Shown: piece by piece, positions 9,555-17,870 of the stretch
Position numbering within the stretch: position 1 is the first letter of the stretch
Layout of the letters: every line of letters starts with the position of its first letter
NCBI RefSeq assembly: GCF_003201955.1
Contig: NZ_QJJM01000015.1
Span: forward strand, 31,670 to 95,669
DNA from: Blastomonas natatoria
GTDB taxonomy: Bacteria; Pseudomonadota; Alphaproteobacteria; Sphingomonadales; Sphingomonadaceae
Length of the DNA: 64,000 nucleotides
Direction: 5' to 3'
Notes under the pieces: model-generated
Database searches by the model: none
Seen by the model: only the letters and a program-made list of their open reading frames with translations
Told to the model about the DNA's origin: nothing
Program-made: the position numbers and the translations under genes

Positions 9555-10784
9555 ATGACGCGCGCCAGCAAGAAGAGCGTCTCGGAACAGTTCGATCTGT
9601 TCCTGCCCTATCTGGCCGACCTCCCACTGCGCGATCAACGCGAGATGATGGAAAGGCCCTTTTTCTCGCTTGCGAAGCGCAAACGGGTCAAGCCGATCGA
9701 ATATACCGCGCCAGACGGCAAGCTATGGGTACATGTCAGCTCCAACCCCGACTACGGCATGGCTACGATCTGGGACGCCGACATTCTCATCTATTGTGCT
9801 AGCCAGCTTGCTGACATGGCCCGGCGAGGGGTCAATGACGTCCCACGCAAGCTCCACATCATGCCTTACGACTTGTTGCGTGCGATCGGTCGACCGACCA
9901 CGGGCCGCGCCTATGAGCTTTTAGGCCAAGCTCTGGATCGCCTGGTCTCAACAACTATCAAGACCAACATCCGCGCTGAGAACCGCAGGGAAGCCACGTT
10001 CAGCTGGCTGGATGGCTGGACTCAGCTCGTCGACGAAAAGACAGAGCGCAGCCGCGGAATGACGCTCGAGCTATCGAACTGGTTCTGGGAAGGCGTGATG
10101 ATGAAAGGCGGAGTGCTTAGCATTGACCGCGCCTACTTCGATATTACCGGGGGTCGTGAACGTTGGTTATACAGAGTGGCTCGCAAGCATGCTGGCGGCG
10201 CTGGTCAAACCGGCTTTGCAATCTCCATGCCTGTCCTATTTGAAAAATCCGGCGCAGAAGGCGAGTATCGGCGCTTCAAATTCGAAGTTATCAAACTGGC
10301 GGAGAAAAATGATCTGCCAGGCTATCGACTCCTGATCGAGCAAGGGAAGGGCAGCGAGCCGCTTCTCCGAATGATCCGCTTGGACGATCAGGCTGCCGCA
10401 AAGACGAATAGCCAACCTTCGGAAGACATGCCTGCACCGCATTCTCCCGTTTATTCCCCGGGGAAAGATCATAGTGTAACAAAGCGCAAACCGCCGGCAT
10501 CCGAGGCGACAGAAGCCGTAGAGGTTCAATTCTTTGACGCTCGGTCGCTTGTCCGCTCCGCAGTTGCGGGACTCTCCGACAAGGCTACGCGAGGTATTAT
10601 TGCAGATGAAACGATGGCTTATCTGCGGGAAAAATGCCCAGGCTGGGACCTCTATGCTCTTCATGCCGAATTCGAAAGCTGGGTGAATGCCGATCCGGCA
10701 AGGACACCTGCAAACTGGCAGAAGGCCTTCATCGGATGGGTGAAGCGCCACCATGAAAAGCACAAACACGAGTTACGCAGGTAA
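9555..10784 (+). CDS. repA: Plasmid replication initiator protein, RepA (RPA) family
   Basis: Initiates plasmid replication by binding iterons. The 409-residue protein resembles the alphaproteobacterial replication initiator protein A family. It opens with the typical segment FLPYLADLPLRDQREMMERPFFSLAK, followed by WDADILIYCASQL and PYDLLRAIGR, and ends in a basic, Trp-rich tail. It sits directly downstream of parAB and directly upstream of an iteron array at about 11029-11112, as expected of an iteron replicon. A second copy of the CCCCGGGG palindrome core is embedded in its coding sequence near residue 300, just after the initiator core. The start ATG at 9555 has no strong ribosome site, in keeping with low expression. 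Confidence 0.92.
   Translation: MTRASKKSVSEQFDLFLPYLADLPLRDQREMMERPFFSLAKRKRVKPIEYTAPDGKLWVHVSSNPDYGMATIWDADILIYCASQLADMARRGVNDVPRKLHIMPYDLLRAIGRPTTGRAYELLGQALDRLVSTTIKTNIRAENRREATFSWLDGWTQLVDEKTERSRGMTLELSNWFWEGVMMKGGVLSIDRAYFDITGGRERWLYRVARKHAGGAGQTGFAISMPVLFEKSGAEGEYRRFKFEVIKLAEKNDLPGYRLLIEQGKGSEPLLRMIRLDDQAAAKTNSQPSEDMPAPHSPVYSPGKDHSVTKRKPPASEATEAVEVQFFDARSLVRSAVAGLSDKATRGIIADETMAYLREKCPGWDLYALHAEFESWVNADPARTPANWQKAFIGWVKRHHEKHKHELRR
10451..10465. repeat. Internal copy of the CCCCGGGG palindrome within repA
   Basis: TTATTCCCCGGGGAA is identical to the centre of the 22-bp palindrome at 9508-9529, about 940 bases upstream. It lies inside the repA reading frame, where it encodes a linker-like, Pro/Ser-rich stretch. 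It may be a secondary binding site for ParB or RepA. Confidence 0.5.
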
Positions 10785-11423
10785 CCAACGCGATTTGAAT
10801 AAAAATCTGCGCCAAGCGCCGCTGACATAAGCCGTCCACTAGGGGTTCCCATCGATGGTGCGTTCCAAATGTGTCGTGTCGAATCGGCATCAGCCGCGAA
10901 AGCCACACCCAGCAAGCGTCCTTTGAAGCTCTTACCAGCATGTCACCGCGATAATGATTCAATTTCTCTGGGCATCTGGCCTCCAGATCCTGTTTCTCGA
11001 CACATTGAGAACGGTTTCGAACGGTCACCGACACATCGGGAACGCAAAAGCGAACTTTCGGGAACACGCCTTCGAACTTTCAGGAACACAATGCCGACAC
11101 ATCGGGAACCGCGCAGTGGAAAATCATCAGAGAATACAGCGAGTCGCAGCATCACATCGGCCTCTTAACTAGTCTAACTTAACTGTAACCCATCTAACCC
11201 GTTGGAAGTTATAGTTTTTCCAGAATATATTGATGGCGAAATGCAAGAGCGAACCTTACGTGGGCCCACATTCCTTTTCGGACGACGCATTGCCATAGCG
11301 GGGAACAGTCTTCGATCGGCACCCCAGCTTTCATAAGCAAAATCGAGTCCCTGAATCACAGAGGCTTCTGTGATTCAGAATTCCAATTGGACCGACCGCA
11401 AATGATCTTGGCACTATTTCCGA
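10785..11423. other. Putative plasmid replication origin region (oriV)
   Basis: A 639-bp region with no supportable gene between repA and the WGR gene. It contains the iteron array (11029-11112), a more degenerate iteron-like unit at 10998-11014, and an AT-rich stretch at about 11163-11240. That stretch has repeated TTAACT and TCTAAC words and could serve as the DNA unwinding element. No canonical DnaA box was seen by eye. Position next to repA supports the origin assignment. Confidence 0.7.
11029..11112 (+). repeat. Iteron array: four direct repeats at exact 22-bp spacing
   Basis: Cores TC(G/A)GGAAC start at 11036, 11058, 11080 and 11102, each 22 bases after the last, two helical turns apart. 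Units 1 and 4 share CCGACACATCGGGAAC; units 2 and 3 share CGAACTTTC(G/A)GGAACAC. A further, weaker unit (CGACACATTGAGAACGG) starts at 10998, out of the 22-bp phase. Such arrays are RepA binding sites in iteron-regulated plasmids. Confidence 0.8.
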
Positions 11424-11690
11424 ATGGAAACTCCAGAGAACCAGTCATGGCATTGGCAAGCAATAGACCCGTCCCGCAACGTCGCGCGCGACTATCATCT
11501 CTGGATTGAGACGGATCTGTTTGGCTGGACAACCGTTGAGCGGCGCTGGGGACGAATCGGTACGAAAGGGCAGGGGGTGACCACCAGCTTTCCAGATAGA
11601 AGACAGGCAGACACAATCGCACAGCAGATCCGGATCCGGCGCGAAAGCGCATTTAAGCGGATTGGTGTTCGCTACCAGGCAGTCGAGTGA
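11424..11690 (+). CDS. WGR domain protein
   Basis: An 88-residue protein that is essentially one WGR domain. The motif RRWGRIGTKGQ is at about residues 40-50 and is preceded by a beta-rich DYHLWIETDLFGWTTVE. WGR domains occur in PARPs and in small bacterial proteins and are thought to bind nucleic acid; the role of stand-alone forms is not established. It lies between the origin and the large methyltransferase-helicase on the same strand, 113 bases upstream of it. A link to DNA processing is inferred from that context. Confidence 0.85.
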   Translation: METPENQSWHWQAIDPSRNVARDYHLWIETDLFGWTTVERRWGRIGTKGQGVTTSFPDRRQADTIAQQIRIRRESAFKRIGVRYQAVE

Positions 11691-11803
11691 CTTCCCTCAA
11701 CAATTAGGTGGCTCTTCAGAGCTGAACACTTCTCCAAAAACTCCCCAGTTTCGCCAAAGGGAGAGGGGGAAGGCCTGATGCGGTTCAGCATCAGGAGCAG
11801 ACC

Positions 11804-14800
11804 GTGACCGACCTTTTTGAACAATCCAGCCAGAAGCTGGACGCAGCAATCACCGAAATCCAGCACGCCATCGCCACCGGAATGGCGAACAAGCAACGCC
11901 TGTTTGAGACGATGCGCCAGCTTTACGGGGAGGGCTCCGCAAACGGCGCATGGAGCCAGAGGGACGCCTTTGACCTGCTCGAGGCGGCATTGACGCGCCA
12001 CATGGCCGGACTGCTGAACAAGCCTCAGATGCTGCACCAGATTTCGGAGATCAGTGCGCTTATCGAGGCACTGCCGACACATACGGTCAGAAGTGAAGAC
12101 CAGATCAGGTACCAGCAATTCTCGACGCCCGCAGACCTCGCAGCGCTTTGCGTGATTTTGGCGCAGCCACTCGCAACCGATATCGTTCTTGAACCGAGCG
12201 CCGGACATGGCGCTCTGGTGGCAACTTTGCCCGATGTCAGCGCATTGCATCTCAACGAAATCGATCCGCGCAGGCGTGAAAAGCTGGTTCTGCTGTTTGC
12301 CGATGCAACCATCACAGGGATCGATGGAGCCATGCTGGCTTCCCATCTCGACGCGGCTGTGCAGCCAAGCCTGATCCTGATGAACCCGCCGTTCTCCCGG
12401 TCAATGGGACGAGGAGCAGACGCGTTCGCAGCGGTGCGTCACCTGCGCGCTGCCATAACGCGCCTCAGGCAGGGGGGGCGGATCGTCGCGATCATGCCGG
12501 ACTGGTTCACGACGAGCGCAAAGCTTGCGAAAATCTACGAAGACACCTTTGCCTCTTGCACGGTCCGCACATCCATCCGCCTTGATAAGTGCTATCACAA
12601 GCAGGGCACCAGCGTGGCCGTGCGCTTGTACGTGATCGACAAGATCCCGGGTCAGATCAAACCTGCAGTTTTGGCGCGGGAGACAGTTGCAGACGTCGCG
12701 ACTGCGGTTCCAATCATCAAACGCGTGACAGTCCAGCCCGGCTGCGAACCGCGCGCGGTGCCGCCGAAAGCAAAGCCGGATGCGCTCTTCAAATCCATGC
12801 GGGCAACGCCGATCACAAAGCCCGTCAAAGCGAGGGCAGCCCAAACCCCCAAGATCGAAGCACTGGCGTTCAGTACCTTGGAGAAGCCGCGCGTTCTCGG
12901 TGAGCAAAGCGGGGTCTACATCCCGTACCGGCCAAGCCGGGTCGACATTGTTGGTGCACGCGAACATCCGACGCCGCTCGTCGAGAGCGTGGCCATGGGT
13001 TCGATCCCGGCACCTATCCCGGATTATGTCCCGGCGCTGCAGGATCGGGTCTTGCAGGAAAGCCTGCTATCCGAGGCCCAGATCGAAACTGTCATCTATG
13101 CCGGAAACGCGTGGCAGCAGTATCTGCCTGGCTTATTCGTTCCGGCTGAAGAGGGCGTTGGCCTGCAACTCGACGAGAATGGGCGCGCCTACCGCAAGGG
13201 CTATTTCCTCGGCGATGGCACGGGGGCAGGGAAGGGCAGGCAGATCGCCGCCTGCATCCTTGATGGCTGGCTTGCTGGACGCCGCAAGGCCATCTGGGTC
13301 TCGAAGAACGAAAGCCTGCTCGAAGACGCGCGCCGCGATTGGAGCGCTATCGGGGGCCTTGCGGCCGACATTCAGCCGCTTTCCAGCTGGAAGATCGATC
13401 AGGCGGTTCCGTTTCGTGAAGGGATCCTGTTCGTCACTTACCCGACCCTTCGCAGCCAGCGTCAGGACGCTACGCGCCTGAAGCAGCTGCTCGATTGGGC
13501 GGGCGAGGATTTCGACGGTGTCATCGCCTTCGATGAGAGCCACGAGATGGGCGGTGTGGCAGGAGGCGAGGGCGCCCGCGGCACGAAAAGCGGATCCTTG
13601 CAGGGCATCGCCGGCGTGCTGCTGCAAAACAATCTGCCCGATGCCCGGGTTCTCTACGCCTCTGCGACTGGGGCCTCGGAGGTCAACAACCTTGCCTATG
13701 CCGTGCGGCTTGGTCTGTGGGGACCTGGCACCGCGTTTGCCAACCGCGAAGATTTCATCAGCCAGATCAGGGCAGGGGGCATCGCTGCGATGGAACTCGT
13801 GTCGCGGGACCTCAAGGCACTGGGCCTCTATCAGGCGCGCGCGCTCAGCTTTGCAGGCGTCGAATACGAGATCCTGAAACATGATCTGACCGCCGAACAG
13901 ATCGCCGTCTACGACACTTATGCGGACGCCTGGGCGATCATTCATCAGAACCTTGAGGAGGCGCTGGAGCTGACCGGCGTCGTCGATGAAATCGACGGCA
14001 CAACGCTCAACAGCGGTGCGAAAGTCGCAGCGCGAAGCCGGTTTGAAAGCACCAAGCAGCGGTTCTTCAACCAGTTGCTGCTGTCAATGAAGCTACCCAC
14101 GCTGATTGCTGCCATCAATTTCCATCTGGATCGCGATGAGGTGGTTGTCGTTCAACTGGTTTCGACCGCCGAAAGCATCCTCGATCGCCGTCTCGACAGC
14201 CTCTCCCCAGCAGAGCGAGCCGATCTCGACCTCGATCTCAGCCCGCTCGACGCCGTGATCGAGTACCTCGAGCGGGCCTTCCCCACCCAACAGATGCAGG
14301 TATTCGTCGACGATACAGGCACGCAGCGCTCGGCACCGATGTTCGACGAGGAAGGACGTCCAGTACACAACCAGACTGCGATTGCCCGCCGCGGCGAGAT
14401 GATCGAGCACCTGTGTGCCATGCCGCCGATAAAGCCAGCGCTGGACGGGATAATCGAGCACTACGGGCCGGACAGGGTCGCTGAGGTGACCGGGCGCAGC
14501 AAGCGGCTCATAACCCAGAGCGACGGCCAGCAGCGGCTCGAGACCCGCTCGCCGCGGACGAACCAGTCCGAAACAGACCAGTTCATGGATGGCAGGAAGC
14601 CCATCCTGGTCTTCAGCGACGCGGGCGGCACCGGGCGGTCTTATCACGCCAGCCTTGACGCAACTTGCCAGAAGCGTCGCATCCACTTCCTGCTTGAGCC
14701 GGGATGGCGAGCCGACCGCGCCATTCAGGGGCTGGGCCGAACGCATCGGACACATCAGGCGAACACGCCGCTGTTCCGGCCTGTAACCACGAACTGCAAG

Positions 14801-16021
14801 GGGGAACTGCGGTTCACCAGCACCATTGCGCGCAGGCTCGACAGCTTGGGGGCGCTGACGCGGGGTCAACGACAGACGGGCGGCCAGAACCTCTTCGACC
14901 CTGCCGACAATCTCGAAAGCGAATACGCCAAGGCGGCTCTCTCGACCTGGTTTGCCTTGCTGGCACACGGCAAGCTCAAGAGCGCAACGCTGATAGACTT
15001 CCAGCGCCGTAGCGGGCTCAAGATTGTCTCGGAAGACGGCATTCTCGAAGAGGACCTTCCGCCGATCCAGCGTTGGCTCAATCGCATCCTTGCATTGCCG
15101 ATCGGAATGCAAAATGCGATCTTCGAAGAATTTCTGGGGCTTGTCGAGGCGCGGGTGTCAGCAGCGCGCGAGGCGGGATCGCTCGATGTGGGCGTCGAAA
15201 CCATGAGGGTCGAACAGGCCGAGGTCGTCGAAGACATCGTCCTACGGACTGATGAACGAACCGGCGCCACCTCGCATTTGCTGCAGTTGGCTCTCAAGAC
15301 GAGAGCGCGGCCGATATCGCTTGAGCGTGTCCTTGAGCGCCGTGATTATGCCGACGGCTGCATTCTGCTTCACAATACCAAGAGCGGGAAAGCAGCTCTG
15401 GCTGAACCTTCGCGGCACTTCATGACCGAGCAAGGCGAGTTGATCCGGCGGGTTATCCTCCACCGTCCCCTGCGGCGCGAATACCACCACTTCGATGACC
15501 TCGCCGAATCCGCATGGGAGGAAGCCCCCCGTGGGACCTTCGAGAACTTGTGGCAAAGCGAAGTGGCAGAACTTGCCGAACGGCTCACCACAGAGACCGT
15601 GTACCTCGCGACCGGACTTCTCCTGCCGATATGGTCTAGCCTTCCCATCGACTATCTGGAGGTCCGCCGCATCGTGGACGAAGAGGGCAGAAGCTGGCTC
15701 GGCCGCATGGTTCACGAACTCGACGTTGCGAAGCTACTCGAGAAGTTCGATATTGCCACCACCGTTGAACTTAGCCCGGACACGATCATCAAGGCGCTCG
15801 GCGAAGGCCGGACAGTCCCGATCAAGCAGCCGTTCGAGGCGACCTTCAAATGCTCCCGTGTGGCAGGCGAGAAGCGCTATGAAATCGTCGGAGCTGCGGC
15901 GGAGCAGCTTCCCTGGCTCAAGAGCATCGGCTGCTTCACGGAGATTATCGCGTTTCGTACCCGGGTGTTTATTCCCTCAAGATCAGCGATTTCGGTGATC
16001 GGCGCGCTGCTCCGGGCGTAA
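11804..16021 (+). CDS. Strawberry notch-type protein: N-terminal DNA methyltransferase-like plus SF2 helicase
   Basis: A 1405-residue protein with GTG start at 11804 behind AGGAG (spacing 6). Residues about 90-290 form an N6-adenine-type methyltransferase-like domain: DIVLEPSAGHGALVA for the cofactor and NPPF at 194-197 for catalysis. Residues about 420-1050 are a two-lobed SF2 helicase of the strawberry notch (SNO) type: Walker A GDGTGAGKG from 470, DESH box at 577-580, and the second-lobe DAGGTGRSYHA from 939 with LGRTHRTHQ. Such proteins are common on sphingomonad and other alphaproteobacterial plasmids, but their role is not known to me. Anti-restriction, plasmid maintenance or DNA modification are possibilities. 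The methyltransferase motifs look intact. Confidence 0.9.
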   Translation: MTDLFEQSSQKLDAAITEIQHAIATGMANKQRLFETMRQLYGEGSANGAWSQRDAFDLLEAALTRHMAGLLNKPQMLHQISEISALIEALPTHTVRSEDQIRYQQFSTPADLAALCVILAQPLATDIVLEPSAGHGALVATLPDVSALHLNEIDPRRREKLVLLFADATITGIDGAMLASHLDAAVQPSLILMNPPFSRSMGRGADAFAAVRHLRAAITRLRQGGRIVAIMPDWFTTSAKLAKIYEDTFASCTVRTSIRLDKCYHKQGTSVAVRLYVIDKIPGQIKPAVLARETVADVATAVPIIKRVTVQPGCEPRAVPPKAKPDALFKSMRATPITKPVKARAAQTPKIEALAFSTLEKPRVLGEQSGVYIPYRPSRVDIVGAREHPTPLVESVAMGSIPAPIPDYVPALQDRVLQESLLSEAQIETVIYAGNAWQQYLPGLFVPAEEGVGLQLDENGRAYRKGYFLGDGTGAGKGRQIAACILDGWLAGRRKAIWVSKNESLLEDARRDWSAIGGLAADIQPLSSWKIDQAVPFREGILFVTYPTLRSQRQDATRLKQLLDWAGEDFDGVIAFDESHEMGGVAGGEGARGTKSGSLQGIAGVLLQNNLPDARVLYASATGASEVNNLAYAVRLGLWGPGTAFANREDFISQIRAGGIAAMELVSRDLKALGLYQARALSFAGVEYEILKHDLTAEQIAVYDTYADAWAIIHQNLEEALELTGVVDEIDGTTLNSGAKVAARSRFESTKQRFFNQLLLSMKLPTLIAAINFHLDRDEVVVVQLVSTAESILDRRLDSLSPAERADLDLDLSPLDAVIEYLERAFPTQQMQVFVDDTGTQRSAPMFDEEGRPVHNQTAIARRGEMIEHLCAMPPIKPALDGIIEHYGPDRVAEVTGRSKRLITQSDGQQRLETRSPRTNQSETDQFMDGRKPILVFSDAGGTGRSYHASLDATCQKRRIHFLLEPGWRADRAIQGLGRTHRTHQANTPLFRPVTTNCKGELRFTSTIARRLDSLGALTRGQRQTGGQNLFDPADNLESEYAKAALSTWFALLAHGKLKSATLIDFQRRSGLKIVSEDGILEEDLPPIQRWLNRILALPIGMQNAIFEEFLGLVEARVSAAREAGSLDVGVETMRVEQAEVVEDIVLRTDERTGATSHLLQLALKTRARPISLERVLERRDYADGCILLHNTKSGKAALAEPSRHFMTEQGELIRRVILHRPLRREYHHFDDLAESAWEEAPRGTFENLWQSEVAELAERLTTETVYLATGLLLPIWSSLPIDYLEVRRIVDEEGRSWLGRMVHELDVAKLLEKFDIATTVELSPDTIIKALGEGRTVPIKQPFEATFKCSRVAGEKRYEIVGAAAEQLPWLKSIGCFTEIIAFRTRVFIPSRSAISVIGALLRA

Positions 16022-16061
16022 TGCAGGAATTCTGGCGGACCGCATCGGGAATGGCGGAAGC

Positions 16062-16116
16062 GTAACCTTAAGGGTTACACTTCTCTTGACTCTTCGTGTA
16101 ACTTATGGGATTACAC
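16062..16116. promoter_or_regulatory. Promoter and tandem palindromes upstream of higBA
   Basis: Two GTAAC-containing inverted repeats precede the toxin gene: GTAACC/GGTTAC at 16062-16078 and GTGTAA/TTACAC at 16096-16116. Between them TTGACT (16086-16091) can be a -35 element, with a weak GATTAC at 16109-16114, 17 bases on. The arrangement fits repression by the HigA antitoxin, as is usual in HigBA systems. Confidence 0.6.
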
Positions 16117-16120
16117 CCCA

Positions 16121-16402
16121 ATGGAAATCGGCACCATCCGCCATAAGGCGCTTCGCAGGTTTGCTGAAACCGGGAAGCCAGCAGGGCTGATGGAGGCTGA
16201 CCGGCTTCGGCGCATGCTGGCTTTCATTGCGTCGGCGGGGAGTGTGGATGAATTGGCAGTGCCGCCCAATTTCGGGTTTCATCCACTCACCGGAGACAGA
16301 GAGGGATATTTTGCCATGACGGTAACCCGAAACTGGCGGCTGACATTCACACTGATCGACGAACTGACCGTCGCCGATCTCGATCTGGAGGACTATCACT
16401 GA
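16121..16402 (+). CDS. higB: HigB/RelE-type toxin (mRNA interferase)
   Basis: A 93-residue RelE/ParE-superfamily protein of the HigB branch, a ribosome-dependent mRNA endonuclease that is poisonous when free. It has an N-terminal helical part (TIRHKALRRFAETGKPAGL), the PNFGFHPLTGDREGYFAMTV strand region and the basic NWRLTF motif, with DLEDYH at the end, all typical of HigB. The toxin gene precedes the antitoxin gene, the usual HigBA order, and their ends overlap by one base (TGATG). It is probably a plasmid stabilisation module. Confidence 0.9.
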   Translation: MEIGTIRHKALRRFAETGKPAGLMEADRLRRMLAFIASAGSVDELAVPPNFGFHPLTGDREGYFAMTVTRNWRLTFTLIDELTVADLDLEDYH

Positions 16403-16704
16403 TGGCCATCAAGCTCCATGACAGCTTCGCGATCCATCCGGGCCCTTGGCTGCTCGAAGAGATCGTGAAGCCTTACAACATGAACGTGTCGAGCACGGCA
16501 GATCATCTCAAGGTCACCCGGCCAGCCTTAAGCCGTCTGCTCAATTGCAGGGCCGCGCTAACGCCGGAGATGGCTATCCGCTTTGAGAAAGCGTTCGGTA
16601 TTTCTGCCGCCACCATGCTGCGGATGCAGTCTGCCTATGATCTTGCGCAAGCCAAAAGCGGATCGGAGACCATCAGCATCGCGCGTGTGCGCGAACCTGC
16701 CTAG
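16402..16704 (+). CDS. higA: HigA-type antitoxin, XRE-family HTH
   Basis: A 100-residue HigA protein with an XRE helix-turn-helix at about residues 25-65 (MNVSSTADHLKVTRPALSRLLNCRAALTPEMAIRFEKAFG). It neutralises HigB and should repress the shared promoter upstream of higB. The N-terminal HPGPWLLEEIVKPYNM is the common HigA opening. It overlaps higB by one base, so the two are translated together. Confidence 0.92.
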   Translation: MAIKLHDSFAIHPGPWLLEEIVKPYNMNVSSTADHLKVTRPALSRLLNCRAALTPEMAIRFEKAFGISAATMLRMQSAYDLAQAKSGSETISIARVREPA

Positions 16705-16830
16705 CTTGTCTCAAGCGCGCTCACGATGACCAAGGTCCCGGTGTTACTTGCTCAATCAGATACCCCGCATAACTTCAGGGCCCCAATGCTTCGGCGCGCT
16801 TAAAGGTAAAAACACGATTGATGCTCGTTC

Positions 16831-16866
16831 TTTCTTTCCGGCCAATTATGGCCTTGGAGAAAGAAA
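16831..16866. repeat. Inverted repeat immediately before the small integrase gene
   Basis: TTTCTTTC (16831-16838) and GAAAGAAA (16859-16866) are perfect complements separated by 20 bases that themselves hold two GGCC words (16840-16843, 16850-16853). The right arm ends exactly at the ATG of the recombinase gene. It could be an operator, a translation-blocking hairpin or the recombinase's own crossover site. Confidence 0.5.
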
Positions 16867-17499
16867 ATGACCTACTCTCACCTCGATCCGGCAATGCAAA
16901 ACCGGGTCTCGTGGAATGCCGGCAGAACCGTCGGCACCAAACGGCCACTCACTCAGAAGCAGATTTGGGCGATCCGGTTCTTCCTTGATCGCGAGGAGCG
17001 GCTCCGTGACCGCGCCCTGTTCGACCTGGCGATCGACAGCAAGCTGCGGGGCTGCGATTTGGTGAAGCTTAAGGTCGGCGATCTCGTGGCCGGATCTGAA
17101 GTTCGCGACCGCGCAATGGTCATCCAGCGGAAGACCGGGCGACCCGTGCAATTTGAAATCACCGCAGACGCCCGCTCGAGCCTGGCGACATGGCTGCTGC
17201 GGCGGGGAGGAACCCTCGATGATTTCGTGTTCCCAAGCAGGATCCATTCCGGCCAACCAATGAGCACGCGGCAGTATGCTCGCCTCGTCGATGAGTGGGT
17301 CACCGCGGTCGGGTTGCGGCGGGAAGACTACGGCACCCATTCCATGCGGCGCACCAAGGCGGCCATGATCTACCGGACAACCGGAAATCTGCGTGCAGTG
17401 CAAATCCTGCTGGGCCATTCGAAGATCGAGAATACCGTTCGGTATCTTGGGGTCGACGTGGAAGATGCTCTTGTACTGGCGGAGCGCATCGAGATCTGA
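16867..17499 (+). CDS. Small tyrosine recombinase, nearly catalytic domain only
   Basis: A 210-residue tyrosine recombinase without the usual N-terminal core-binding domain. Catalytic residues are visible in order: Arg in SKLRGCDL (about 60), Lys in QRKTGRP, His-x-x-Arg in HSMRRTKAA, Gly-His in LLGHSKIENT and Tyr in VRYLGVD. Compact recombinases of this kind are frequent on alphaproteobacterial plasmids, where they may resolve multimers. It closes the replication block on the right as the larger integrase at 4894-5904 does on the left. An inverted repeat abuts its start codon. Confidence 0.88.
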   Translation: MTYSHLDPAMQNRVSWNAGRTVGTKRPLTQKQIWAIRFFLDREERLRDRALFDLAIDSKLRGCDLVKLKVGDLVAGSEVRDRAMVIQRKTGRPVQFEITADARSSLATWLLRRGGTLDDFVFPSRIHSGQPMSTRQYARLVDEWVTAVGLRREDYGTHSMRRTKAAMIYRTTGNLRAVQILLGHSKIENTVRYLGVDVEDALVLAERIEI

Positions 17500-17870
17500 C
17501 AAAGTTTGCGGTCGTCGGGCGAGCTCCGATGGCCGCTTTTGTCAAAGTACGGCAATCATCGAACCGGCAACAAGTGGGTGGATAGCTTCCGGTCTGCTCT
17601 CAGGCGGCCAGGCCGGGGTAGCAGACACTGAGCCGATCAGCGCAGGACGGCAGCAACGCGCCCCAATAGCGGCCATAAAGTCAGGCGAGGACAAGCCTGA
17701 AAGCTGCCGTTCCAAAGTTTCGTCTGATTGAGGAAAATAAGCCTTCAATCGCAATAGGTCGAAAAATTTTCTTCGCGACGCGTCTTGGTCGCTGAAGTGA
17801 GGCGCATCAAATCCTCATTAGTTTCGCCCTCGCCCTAACGTGACCGTGCACGAATTAAGTTGCTCCTTCA
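17500..17870. other. 371-bp intergenic stretch without recognised gene
   Basis: Open frames here (for example minus-strand 17542-17754) have no recognisable features. The sequence becomes more AT-rich from about 17740. I see no terminator, repeat or RNA gene. It separates the plasmid backbone from the efflux region. Confidence 0.4.

Noticed and set aside
17542..17754. Minus-strand 70-codon frame as a small gene
   Set aside because: No ribosome site, no recognisable domain and no operon partner.
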